This document shows, piece after piece, positions 1-7,709 of a stretch of DNA of 64,000 nt (positions are counted from its first letter, which is position 1; every line of letters starts with the position of its first letter). The stretch covers positions 1,598,001 to 1,662,000 of the forward strand of contig NZ_CP150207.1 of assembly GCF_037969765.1 (NCBI RefSeq), given 5' to 3'. The notes under the pieces are model-generated. The model did no database searches, was not told the origin of the DNA, and was given only the letters and a program-made list of their open reading frames with translations. Both the position numbers and the translations under genes were made by a program. Source of the stretch: Paenibacillus sp. FSL W8-0186 (GTDB taxonomy: Bacteria; Bacillota; Bacilli; Paenibacillales; Paenibacillaceae).

Positions 1-497
1 ATGTACTTGGCACCAATGGCAGTGTAGTTCATTTATTTAAAAGCCAGATAGCCAATAAAAATCATGTACGCATTACAGATTTGAAAATGACGCGTTTCTT
101 TTTCACACTTCCGGACGCTATCAGCTTGCTATTCAAGGCTTCTATTGAAAGTATCGGCGGGGAAATCTTCGTGATGTCTATGCCGACTTGCCGGATTGTT
201 GATTTAGCAGAGGTGCTGATTGAGGCGTCGGGCAAGGAAAATGTGGAGATTATCGAGTCTGGGATCCGCCCTGGCGAGAAAATACACGAGATTCTGATGA
301 GTGAATACGAGAGCATGACTACCATAGTGTACGATCGAGAATACCTGGTTATTCTCCCCAATTTGGATATTCCAGAATTAAAGGAGCGATACAGCCAGTA
401 CCCTCTTGTTCCGTTTGAGAGCTTCAGCTCGGAGCATAATTTAATGGATAAAGACGAAATCCGGAATTTACTGATTCGCGGAGGGTTCATATCATGA
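1..497 (+). CDS. UDP-sugar 4,6-dehydratase-like protein, 5'-truncated by window
   Basis: C-terminal about 165 residues of a CapD/FnlA-type short-chain dehydrogenase acting on nucleotide-activated N-acetylhexosamine. The reading frame is open from base 3 without a start, so the gene begins upstream of the window. The segment beginning VLGTNGSVV and the later TRFFFTLPDAI, GGEIFVM and RPGEKIHE motifs match, in order, the paralogue at 6703-7692, which is complete. The N-terminal Rossmann glycine loop and catalytic Tyr-Lys are not visible here. Its stop overlaps the next start (ATGA), which indicates translational coupling to the SDR reductase that follows. The family usually makes a 4-keto-6-deoxy sugar used for glycan synthesis. 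Substrate not determinable from sequence. Confidence 0.85.
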   Translation, partial: VLGTNGSVVHLFKSQIANKNHVRITDLKMTRFFFTLPDAISLLFKASIESIGGEIFVMSMPTCRIVDLAEVLIEASGKENVEIIESGIRPGEKIHEILMSEYESMTTIVYDREYLVILPNLDIPELKERYSQYPLVPFESFSSEHNLMDKDEIRNLLIRGGFIS

Positions 498-1321
498 AAA
501 TACTCATCATCGGCGGTAACGGAATGGCAGGTCATGTATTGGTTCGTTATTTCCAGCGGCAGGGGAAGCATCGCGTATTTTATACGACCCGGGACACGAG
601 CGACCCCGGGTCGCTCATTCTTGATGTGGATGACATTTCAGCAGTAGAACGGGCCGTTCAGCTCGTCAGGCCGGATGTCATCATTAATGCCGTAGGTGTG
701 CTGAACCATTTCGCGGCCCAGAATACAATAGCCGCTTACCATATTAACGGATTCCTCCCGCACCGTCTCCGGCGGGCAGCAGACGCGCTGTCTGCCCGGC
801 TAATCCACATTAGTACGGACTGCGTATTCCTTGGTAGTAAAGGGAAGTACACGGAAAATGACTTAACTGACGGTACATCCACCTATGCGGTCACAAAGGC
901 GCTAGGAGAGGTTCGGGATGAGGGGCATCTTACGATTCGGACATCGATAATCGGTCCCGAAATCCGTGATCAGGGCATCGGATTGCTGCAGTGGTTCTTA
1001 GGCCAAAAAGGAAAAGTAAACGGGTATCGTCGCGTTCTCTGGAACGGAGTGACAACGATTCAATTAGCGAAGGCCATCGATTCTGTACTGGACTCCTCCT
1101 TATCCGGGCTGGTGCACCTTGCTCATCCAGAAACCTTCACGAAGCATGATATGCTGAAGCTATTTCAGGAGATTTGGAATAAGCAGGATGTAACCATTGT
1201 TCCCGTGGATCAGCCGGTCATGGATCGCACATTGGTATCGACTCGGAAGGATGTTCATTTTGCCCTGCCTTCTTTTCGCGGCATGATTGAGGAAATGGCT
1301 GACTGGATGGGAAGAACATGA
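494..1321 (+). CDS. SDR sugar-nucleotide reductase, RmlD-like
   Basis: A 275-residue extended SDR protein of the RmlD (dTDP-4-dehydrorhamnose reductase) superfamily. The N-terminal GGNGMAGHVL is the NAD(P)-binding glycine loop, ISTDCVF is the conserved strand before the active site, and YAVTK near residue 132 supplies the catalytic Tyr-x-x-x-Lys. It probably reduces a 4-keto-6-deoxy nucleotide sugar made by the upstream dehydratase, as FnlB/WbjC does after FnlA/WbjB in N-acetylfucosamine synthesis. It lacks the extra C-terminal cupin of the ~370-residue WbjC/CapF type, so the exact product sugar is open. ATGA overlaps at both ends place it inside a tight operon. Confidence 0.8.
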   Translation: MKILIIGGNGMAGHVLVRYFQRQGKHRVFYTTRDTSDPGSLILDVDDISAVERAVQLVRPDVIINAVGVLNHFAAQNTIAAYHINGFLPHRLRRAADALSARLIHISTDCVFLGSKGKYTENDLTDGTSTYAVTKALGEVRDEGHLTIRTSIIGPEIRDQGIGLLQWFLGQKGKVNGYRRVLWNGVTTIQLAKAIDSVLDSSLSGLVHLAHPETFTKHDMLKLFQEIWNKQDVTIVPVDQPVMDRTLVSTRKDVHFALPSFRGMIEEMADWMGRT

Positions 1322-2250
1322 AAGGCACCGTACTAGTTACCGGAGCCGCCGGCTTTACCGGACAGCATGCCTGCAAAAGACTGGCTGAAAAAGGCTATAG
1401 AGTGGCTGCGATTGTTCGATCCCATTCATCCCTTAAAACACTGTCCCCCATAGATCATGTGGATTATCATGTGTGCGATTTGAAGAGGCCGGCAGATATA
1501 TGCGAGCTTGTTCAACGCATATCTCCCCGCTATGTACTTCACCTTGCCGGCAAAAATTCTGTTCCTGAATCCTGGGCCAATCCTATCCTATATATGGAGA
1601 GCAATATATTGGGGACGATTCATTTGTTAAACGCCTTGAGGGAGCGGGAGGGAATCCCCATATTAATTGCTGGCTCGCGCCTGAAATTTGACCTGAGTTT
1701 CCCTGTAGAGCCAACTCATCCTTATGGACTGAGCAAATCCATTCAAGAAGTGATCTCCCTGGCATGGGGGGAACTGTTCCATCAACATGTTATATTGGCA
1801 GAGCCTTGCAATCTTGTCGGTCCCGGCCCATCTACGGGCATTTGCTCCCTGCTGGCGGGATATATTGCCGCGCTGGAACGAGGGAAGCCCAGACCGCGTT
1901 TCCGGCTGTCATCAGCCAGCGCAACAAGGGATTTTCTCGATGTCAGAGATGCGGTAGACGCCTATGAATTGCTTCTGCGCCAAGGAAGTGCGGGCACGGT
2001 GTATCCGGTATGTTCCGGAGTGGAGAGAAGACTTGGTGACGTATGTCAGAGCTTCATTAATTTGGCTGAGACGGAATGTCCGCTCGAGGAAGATGTCCTT
2101 GAAGCAGCAGCAGAAGGTATTCCGGAAAGGGCTGCCCTTATACAGCCTGAGCTGCTGAACAGGATGGGATGGAGTCCGGCAATCCCTTGGGAAGTCTCGG
2201 TAAGCGATATTTTGCAATATTATCGAAGGGAGGAAGCGGATGATTTATGA
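1318..2250 (+). CDS. NAD-dependent epimerase/dehydratase (GDP-mannose dehydratase-like)
   Basis: A 310-residue extended SDR. GAAGFTGQHA at residues 8-17 is the Rossmann glycine motif and YGLSK near residue 139 is the catalytic Tyr/Lys pair. The overall arrangement resembles GDP-mannose 4,6-dehydratase and RMD-type reductases, but one family cannot be fixed by eye. It overlaps the reductase before it (ATGA at 1318) and the glycosyltransferase after it (2247), so all four products are probably made together. Expected role: cytosolic synthesis or interconversion of the nucleotide sugar that the neighbouring transferase uses. Confidence 0.75.
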   Translation: MKGTVLVTGAAGFTGQHACKRLAEKGYRVAAIVRSHSSLKTLSPIDHVDYHVCDLKRPADICELVQRISPRYVLHLAGKNSVPESWANPILYMESNILGTIHLLNALREREGIPILIAGSRLKFDLSFPVEPTHPYGLSKSIQEVISLAWGELFHQHVILAEPCNLVGPGPSTGICSLLAGYIAALERGKPRPRFRLSSASATRDFLDVRDAVDAYELLLRQGSAGTVYPVCSGVERRLGDVCQSFINLAETECPLEEDVLEAAAEGIPERAALIQPELLNRMGWSPAIPWEVSVSDILQYYRREEADDL

Positions 2251-2966
2251 GTGCAAAGGTCAGCATTATCATTCCTTTCTATAACTGCCCTTATATAGAG
2301 CAGGCGGTATCAAGCGCTCTGGCTCAAACTTATTCCAATATTGAAATCATTGTGGTGGACGACGGCTCTACTTCCTACGCGGAGCTCCTCGCGCCTTATA
2401 GGCATCGTATTCATTATCTGGGCAAGCAAAACGGGGGCACGGCTACTGCACTAAACCACGGAATACGCCATGCTTCGGGAGATTATATCGCTTGGCTAAG
2501 CTCGGATGACATATTTTATCCCGAGAAGATCAGCATTCAGCTACATGAGATGCTGCGGCACAAAGCGGTCATTTCCCACACGAATTTCAATTATATCGAT
2601 GAGAGTGGAACAGTGACCCAATTTGGGGCAGGCGCTTTGCCCATGACCCGCCGAGAACTGCTGGAGATATTGACCCGTGGTAATCCTATCAACGGCTGTA
2701 CCGTGATGATCAAGCGCAGCTTGCTTAAGCGGGTAGGACTCTTCGACGAGAGACTCCCTTACACCCATGATTATGATTTATGGTGCCGAATTTTGTTGGC
2801 GGGATACTCATTTCACTATGTGAACCAGCCCTTAATTGCTTATCGCCGCCATCCCGGGATGGGAACGATCCGTCATGAATCTTCCATCGTACAAGAAATT
2901 GCTTCCGTACGCTCCAGATACAGAAGGCCTTTCCATCGCCTGATACACCGCCATCGGGATGTATGA
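2247..2966 (+). CDS. Family 2 glycosyltransferase
   Basis: A 239-residue GT-A fold transferase. The N-terminal VSIIIPFYN, then IIVVDDGS near residue 35, N-G-G-T-A-T-A-L-N near residue 64 and the SSDD metal-site motif near residue 88 are typical of GT2 enzymes; HDYDLWCR near residue 173 is the usual downstream acceptor/base region. No membrane segment is visible, so it should work in the cytosol on a lipid- or protein-linked acceptor. The start overlaps the stop of the preceding SDR gene. It is the last gene of this tight block; a 138-base gap follows with a possible sporulation promoter. Confidence 0.85.
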   Translation: MSAKVSIIIPFYNCPYIEQAVSSALAQTYSNIEIIVVDDGSTSYAELLAPYRHRIHYLGKQNGGTATALNHGIRHASGDYIAWLSSDDIFYPEKISIQLHEMLRHKAVISHTNFNYIDESGTVTQFGAGALPMTRRELLEILTRGNPINGCTVMIKRSLLKRVGLFDERLPYTHDYDLWCRILLAGYSFHYVNQPLIAYRRHPGMGTIRHESSIVQEIASVRSRYRRPFHRLIHRHRDV

Positions 2967-3040
2967 GTTAGATCGGGCTGCAATATTCATATTTATCGTT
3001 TAAAGGCTCGATTTAAGCATATGCCTTATGTTAACTGTCT

Positions 3041-3070
3041 AAGCGATGTTGAATGAACGAGCATATAGTA
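3041..3070 (+). promoter_or_regulatory. Candidate sigma-K-type promoter before the 135-aa protein
   Basis: CATATAGTA at 3062-3070 fits the sigma-K -10 pattern CATAnnnTA exactly and is identical to the element at 9901-9909. Seventeen bases upstream lies AAGC (3041-3044) instead of the usual AC-containing -35, so this is a partial match. Position fits the gene at 3105. Confidence 0.35.
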
Positions 3071-3104
3071 TTGTAACTTTTAAATTTTCAGGAGGTGGCT
3101 TGTT

Positions 3105-3512
3105 TTGGGAACTTTCTTGGATGCAAGAACATCCGTTAATTCAAATCGGCCGGGGTTTCCTGGAACTCCGCTGTCTTCATCGCCGGAGCTATTTGGCATC
3201 ATAGGGCTGCAAACACAAAACGTCCCTAATCCGATCGTTATCCTGCACGGTTCCATAGGAATTCTCGGGGACATCGGTGATGTAGTAACGATTGAAATTG
3301 TACGGGGGGCGACGTACGCTCCCCAGAATGTCATCTATAGAATTGAAAATGTGGTCAGCGAATCTACAGATACCCAATTGACGAACTTTGTGGCTGCTGA
3401 TATTCATGCGCCGGCTGCACCGGAAACCATTTACAGCAGCTACGTGTCCGGCATCTCGACATCGGTTCGAAACGGCCCAGAATCATTCGTCGGCATGGCG
3501 TCAACCCCTTAA
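3105..3512 (+). CDS. Unrecognised 135-aa beta-rich protein within the glycan cluster
   Basis: I do not recognise this family. TTG start with AGGAGGTGG at 3090-3098. The product has no signal peptide or membrane segment and no Cys. It is rich in Pro, Gly, Ser and Thr at both ends, with a central run of alternating hydrophobic residues (IVILHGSIGILGDIGDVVTI) that suggests a beta-sandwich, loosely like the jelly-roll domains of exosporium or coat-surface proteins. It sits alone between a partial sigma-K-like promoter and a strong terminator inside a glycosyltransferase cluster. A reasonable guess is a spore-surface protein, possibly the acceptor of the glycan made by its neighbours; this is inference only. 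Confidence 0.7.
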   Translation: MGTFLDARTSVNSNRPGFPGTPLSSSPELFGIIGLQTQNVPNPIVILHGSIGILGDIGDVVTIEIVRGATYAPQNVIYRIENVVSESTDTQLTNFVAADIHAPAAPETIYSSYVSGISTSVRNGPESFVGMASTP

Positions 3513-3525
3513 TATTGTTCTTGTA

Positions 3526-3568
3526 CGAAAGCTTGTCAGATAAATCAGGCAGGCTTTCGAGCTTTTTC
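3526..3568 (+). terminator. Intrinsic terminator after the 135-aa gene
   Basis: Arms 3526-3540 and 3545-3559 pair over 15 positions with one mismatch and two G-T pairs around a TAAA loop; TTTTT follows at 3563-3567. Confidence 0.8.
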
Positions 3569-3608
3569 TTGAAAAATCTTGAAAGCCGCCTCGGAAAGGA
3601 TGAGGCTA

Positions 3609-4541
3609 ATGAAGCGGCTTAAAATATTATTTATTACGAAAGATTTCAGCCAGTATTTAGAACGGAATTTTCATTATTTGCAGTTGGAGCTGGCGAAGCA
3701 TGCTGATCTGGCGCTTTGTCACGAGGGAGGCAGGCTGGACGAGATTCTGCAACGGATACCGTTTACCCCCGATTTTATCCTGTTGAACGATATGTTTCAC
3801 TCGACGCATTGTCCTCCGGTAGAAGGGGTATTCGATCTGCAAATCCCTTGGGGAATGATTATGCATGACCTCCATGGACATGTTGACAAGCGAAGGGAGT
3901 TTCTGGCTAACAGGCCGGAGAATATCTTTACAATTTACCGCAGCGCTTTTCGCCAAAGATATCCCGAATATGAGGGGAAATTACACTGGCTGCCCCATTT
4001 TGCCGAACCTACCGTATTTCAAAACTATAATCAGCCCAAGGACATTGATATTTTGCTCATGGGAGCCATCAACCGGCGAATATATCCGCTGCGTCATTTA
4101 ATGAAGAATACGTATATGAGAAGGCCGGGCTTTGTCTTTCATAAGCACCCGGGGTATGTCAATTTCGAATCTGATCAACAAGTGCTGGTTGCTCAAAAGT
4201 TTGCCATAGAAGCCAACCGTGCAAAAATCTTTCTGACATGTGATTCTATTTATAAATATTCTTTGCGCAAATACTTCGAAGTGCTGGCCAGTTATACGCT
4301 ATTAATGGCCCCGCCGAACGAGGATTTAAGAGATTTGGGCTTTAGGCCGGGAGTACATTTCGTTGCGATTTCGGAGCGAGATTATGAAGAGAAGGTAGAG
4401 TTCTATTTGCGGCCGGAGAATGATGCCCTGCGTGAGCAAATAACGAGACAAGGCTACGAATTTATTCATGAGAAGCATACGACAGCAGTCCGTGCGCAGA
4501 AACTTCTTACAATTATTCAGAATATAGTGAAAAGCAGATGA
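3609..4541 (+). CDS. CgeB-like family 1 glycosyltransferase
   Basis: About 310 residues. Start chosen at ATG 3609 (MKRLKILFITKDF) because GGAAAGG at 3593-3599 is well spaced for it; an in-frame TTG at 3579 would add ten residues but has no ribosome site. The C-terminal half carries the pattern of CgeB-type GT-B transferases: an asparagine/arginine-rich segment after LLMGAIN, then KYFEVLASYTLLMAPP near residue 226, which matches the nucleotide-sugar site region. In Bacillus subtilis cgeB belongs to late sporulation genes that affect the spore surface. Preceded by a terminator and followed by a promoter-like element, so it may be transcribed with either neighbour. Confidence 0.7.
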   Translation: MKRLKILFITKDFSQYLERNFHYLQLELAKHADLALCHEGGRLDEILQRIPFTPDFILLNDMFHSTHCPPVEGVFDLQIPWGMIMHDLHGHVDKRREFLANRPENIFTIYRSAFRQRYPEYEGKLHWLPHFAEPTVFQNYNQPKDIDILLMGAINRRIYPLRHLMKNTYMRRPGFVFHKHPGYVNFESDQQVLVAQKFAIEANRAKIFLTCDSIYKYSLRKYFEVLASYTLLMAPPNEDLRDLGFRPGVHFVAISERDYEEKVEFYLRPENDALREQITRQGYEFIHEKHTTAVRAQKLLTIIQNIVKSR

Positions 4542-4573
4542 AAATTTAGTCTCGTAACTAAAGCCAGAAGTCC

Positions 4574-4603
4574 AAGCTAATACAATTCCTCCTTCATATA
4601 TTA
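4574..4603 (+). promoter_or_regulatory. Candidate sigma-K-type promoter before the UDP-sugar dehydrogenase
   Basis: CATATATTA at 4595-4603 fits CATAnnnTA. AAGC at 4574-4577 lies 17 bases upstream, the same non-consensus -35 and spacing as at 3041-3070. Confidence 0.3.
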
Positions 4604-4627
4604 CTCTAGCAGTATTGGAGAAGGAGG
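4588..4627 (+). promoter_or_regulatory. Hairpin able to mask the ribosome binding site of 4635
   Basis: CCTCCTTC at 4588-4595 is the exact complement of GAAGGAGG at 4620-4627, which is the Shine-Dalgarno sequence of the next gene. In a read-through transcript the site would be paired; a transcript started from the -10 element at 4595-4603 would lack the 5' arm. Confidence 0.4.
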
Positions 4628-4634
4628 GCTGAAA

Positions 4635-5924
4635 TTGAGTCGAACCATTGCCATTATCGGGCTTGGCTATGTTGGATTGCCTTTGGCTGCAGCGTTCCTC
4701 GAGAAGCAGTATAGTGTCATCGGGATAGATCTGGATCAGGATAAGATTCGGAGTTTGAAAAGAGGCCAAAGCTATATCGCTGATGTTGCGGACGAGGTCA
4801 TCGAAAATGCTGTTCAGCAGGGCAGATTATGCATATCTAATGATTTTAGCAATATTAAATCTGCCGAGTGCATTATTATTTGCGTGCCTACCCCCTTGAC
4901 CAAGGAGCATGTGCCGGATCTTTCCTTTCTTATCGATGCCGCCAAGAGTCTGAAAGATCATTTGCAGCCCGGCCAGCTTGTTACCTTAGAGAGCTCGACC
5001 TATCCTGGAACGACCAGGGAAGTATTATTACCCCTGTTGGAACAAAGCGGACTTACGACGGGCAAGAATCTCTTTATCGGTTTCTCCCCGGAAAGGGTAG
5101 ATCCTGGCAACGAAGAGTTTCCGCTAACAGGTATCCCCAAAATCGTTAGCGGTGTAACGGAAAATTGCGCCAACCGGACGGAACAGCTCTATCAGACTGT
5201 TTTTAGCAAGGTAATTAAAGTGTCCTCCACAGACACGGCTGAAATGACGAAGCTGCTTGAAAATACTTTTCGTTTTGTGAACATCTCTTTCATCAATGAG
5301 TTCGCTGTCTTGTGCGATAAGTTGAACATCAATGTATGGGAAGTCGTGGAAGCAGCCTCTTCCAAGCCGTTCGGATATACAGCATTCTATCCAGGGCCAG
5401 GCATCGGGGGACACTGTATTCCCGTAGATCCGCATTATTTGCAGTGGAAAACGCAGCAAATCGGAGGGAGCAGCTCATTTATAGAGCTTTCTTCCCGCAT
5501 CAACGAAAGCATGCCGGCCTACGTCCTGTCCAAAGTAAAGGAAGCGTTAGGTCATGACGAATTAAAGGGGCACAGAATATTAGTACTGGGGGTAACCTTC
5601 AAGAAGAATGTAGCGGATATTCGGGGCTCCAGTTCAATTGAGCTGATTCGACTGCTTGTCCGGGAGGGAGCTAAGGTATTGTATTACGACCCTTACATTA
5701 AGGAGCTGGATATAGAGGGAGTTGCACTTCAATCAACACGGGCGAGCGAATCGGAGTTTCGTCTTGCGGACTGTGTCATCATTGCCACTGACCACCGGGA
5801 GCTGCCGCTTGTGGAGGTATTGGAGCATTCGCGGCTTGTCTTCGATACACGCAATGCTACGGCAGGCCTGGCCGGAAAGGCCAAAGTTATAGTGCTTGGC
5901 GGAGGGCGGATAGATAAGGCGTAA
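4635..5924 (+). CDS. UDP-glucose/GDP-mannose dehydrogenase family (WecC/TuaD-like)
   Basis: A 429-residue NAD-dependent nucleotide-sugar 6-dehydrogenase that oxidises a UDP-hexose or UDP-N-acetylhexosamine to the uronic acid. GLGYVGLPLA at residues 9-18 is the NAD-binding loop, TPLTKEHVPDLS and ESSTYPGTT are family landmarks, and GPGIGGHCIPVDP near residue 255 holds the catalytic Cys. The C-terminal UDP-binding domain contains LGVTFKKNVADIRGSS. The motif pattern with GGHCIPVDP and SPERVDPGN fits the N-acetyl-sugar (WecC-like) branch better than UDP-glucose dehydrogenase, but this is not certain. TTG start, AAGGAGGG at 4621-4628. Provides an acidic sugar for the cluster's glycan. Confidence 0.88.
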   Translation: MSRTIAIIGLGYVGLPLAAAFLEKQYSVIGIDLDQDKIRSLKRGQSYIADVADEVIENAVQQGRLCISNDFSNIKSAECIIICVPTPLTKEHVPDLSFLIDAAKSLKDHLQPGQLVTLESSTYPGTTREVLLPLLEQSGLTTGKNLFIGFSPERVDPGNEEFPLTGIPKIVSGVTENCANRTEQLYQTVFSKVIKVSSTDTAEMTKLLENTFRFVNISFINEFAVLCDKLNINVWEVVEAASSKPFGYTAFYPGPGIGGHCIPVDPHYLQWKTQQIGGSSSFIELSSRINESMPAYVLSKVKEALGHDELKGHRILVLGVTFKKNVADIRGSSSIELIRLLVREGAKVLYYDPYIKELDIEGVALQSTRASESEFRLADCVIIATDHRELPLVEVLEHSRLVFDTRNATAGLAGKAKVIVLGGGRIDKA

Positions 5925-5967
5925 GAGTAGGCTATAACTTATGAATTAATGAATAGGAGGAATTGGT

Positions 5968-6657
5968 TTGACTAGGCGGCTGGTTATCGATATTCGGTTC
6001 AATAACATGGGCATGTGCAAGGATCGATTGACCCGGCCTTGGGTAGAGCATCGGATCAAGCTGTTTCGGGATTTGACGATGAATAGCCTAATGCACCAAA
6101 CGAATCAGGATTTTCTCACGATGCTTAAATACGACCCAAGATCGCATGACGTGATATATGAGGTGCTTCGCGATCTTCAAATTGATTTGCCGGATAATAT
6201 TCGCTTTGTTCCTGTCGGAGAGATTGATCAGGCGGTTTCTGAATACATTCAAGGAGCGGATGAATTATATATTGCCAGAACAGACTCGGATGATCTGCTC
6301 CATCGGACTTATTTTCAAAGATTGCATGAATATCAGCATCAGCCTGAGACCTGGGCTTTGCTTAATCAGCATGGTTACTACTGGGATCGGGATCATAACG
6401 TAATGGCTCCGAAATTTTATGCTTCCCCGCAATTTTACGTACTGATCTACAACGTCCAAAGTTATTTGAAGGGCGACCGATATACAGTCAGAGACCATGG
6501 CCATGTCATCAAATTTCCGCATGAGAAGCTTGCTGGGCGCAATTGGGTCAACGTCGTGCATTCTACGAATACATCTCCTAAGAAGGTACCGGAGGAGCAG
6601 CGGATGAAGCACGAGGAGATCAAGGCCGTATTGCAGGATTACAAGTCCGGTTTGTAG
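5968..6657 (+). CDS. Putative rhamnosyltransferase-family glycosyltransferase
   Basis: A 229-residue protein resembling the putative rhamnosyltransferase family (GT-A fold). Visible landmarks are the N-terminal VIDIRFNNMG, a TRPWVEHRIKLF segment and ARTDSDDLLH near residue 103, whose D-S-D-D is the likely metal and nucleotide-sugar site. TTG start with AGGAGG at 5955-5960, seven bases away. There is no membrane segment. It lies between the UDP-sugar dehydrogenase and the second dehydratase with gaps of about 45 bases, so it probably belongs to the same transcript. Donor sugar cannot be read from the sequence. Confidence 0.7.
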   Translation: MTRRLVIDIRFNNMGMCKDRLTRPWVEHRIKLFRDLTMNSLMHQTNQDFLTMLKYDPRSHDVIYEVLRDLQIDLPDNIRFVPVGEIDQAVSEYIQGADELYIARTDSDDLLHRTYFQRLHEYQHQPETWALLNQHGYYWDRDHNVMAPKFYASPQFYVLIYNVQSYLKGDRYTVRDHGHVIKFPHEKLAGRNWVNVVHSTNTSPKKVPEEQRMKHEEIKAVLQDYKSGL

Positions 6658-6702
6658 AGGGAAGGCAAGCTCCGGCGGGTCGAAAGAAAGGAAGGTGCTT
6701 TA

Positions 6703-7692
6703 ATGTTTAAGGATAAAATTATTCTTGTAACCGGGGGCACCGGATCGTGGGGAAGGACGTTGACTCGAACACTTCTCCGGGAGAATCCGGCAGAGATCCG
6801 GATTTTCTCCCGTAATGAATATGCTCAAGTGCAAATGCAGCGGGATTTCGGAAATGACCCCCGGCTTAAATTCGTTATTGGCGATGTTCGTGATTATGAC
6901 GCCGTTGAGTCTGGGTGCAAAGGGACAGATTATGTATTTCACTTGGCAGCATTGAAGCACGTTCCAGTATGCGAACATCAGCCAGCAGAGGCTTTGAAGA
7001 CGAATGTTATGGGGACGGAGAATGTTATCCGCGCCAGTATCGCCCAGAAGGTAGCCAAGGTTATTGACGTATCTACCGATAAAGCGGTAGATCCCATCAA
7101 TACGTACGGTATGACAAAGGCGATTGGCGAGAAGTTGATGATTCATGCCAACCTTTTAAGCGAGCATACCCGGTTTACTTGTATTCGTGGTGGCAACGTG
7201 TTGGGGACAAATGGCAGCGTCGTACCGCTGTTCATTCAGCAATTGCAATCGGGTAGAGATCTCACATTAACCCATAGCCTGATGACTCGGTTTTTTCTTA
7301 CAATAAATGAGGCGATTGAATTGCTGCTCAAGGCTGCCAGATCGGCCATCGGCGGCGAGATGTTTGTCATGAAGATGAAAGCCTGCCGTATTACTGACAT
7401 TGCAGATGCGCTAGCCGAGCATTATTTAGGCCATACCGTTCCCTTGCAGGAAATCGGGATGAGGCCCGGGGAAAAGCTGCATGAAGTACTGGTCTCCCGT
7501 TATGAGTCGCCGTACACATACAAATATAACGAGCAATACTTCGTAATCCTTCCGTCCAATCCTTCTGCCCTACTGTTCAAACAATACAATCATCTTCCAC
7601 GGGTAAGTTTTGATGAGTATCATTCGAATGACAGTCTCATTACCAACCAGGAAATCGTCGACCTTCTCCGGGAAGGGGGCTTTCTCTCCTGA
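6703..7692 (+). CDS. UDP-N-acetylglucosamine 4,6-dehydratase family (FnlA/CapE-like)
   Basis: A 329-residue SDR. GGTGSWGRT near residue 10 is the cofactor loop, STDKAVDP near residue 121 and YGMTK near residue 132 form the active site, and RPGEKLHE near residue 260 is the C-terminal substrate-domain motif. This family dehydrates UDP-GlcNAc to a 4-keto-6-deoxy sugar, with or without C5 epimerisation. It is a clear paralogue of the truncated gene at the window start, sharing VLGTNGSVV and the C-terminal REGGF ending. Two copies in one cluster suggest two different deoxy-sugars or duplicated sub-operons. GGAAGGTG upstream of the ATG. Confidence 0.88.
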   Translation: MFKDKIILVTGGTGSWGRTLTRTLLRENPAEIRIFSRNEYAQVQMQRDFGNDPRLKFVIGDVRDYDAVESGCKGTDYVFHLAALKHVPVCEHQPAEALKTNVMGTENVIRASIAQKVAKVIDVSTDKAVDPINTYGMTKAIGEKLMIHANLLSEHTRFTCIRGGNVLGTNGSVVPLFIQQLQSGRDLTLTHSLMTRFFLTINEAIELLLKAARSAIGGEMFVMKMKACRITDIADALAEHYLGHTVPLQEIGMRPGEKLHEVLVSRYESPYTYKYNEQYFVILPSNPSALLFKQYNHLPRVSFDEYHSNDSLITNQEIVDLLREGGFLS

Positions 7693-7709
7693 TTTCAATA
7701 AGCTTATGC

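Noticed and set aside
4742..5149. Alternative plus-strand frame (4868-5149) within the UDP-sugar dehydrogenase gene
   Set aside because: Out of phase with a gene whose motifs are continuous; no start signal.
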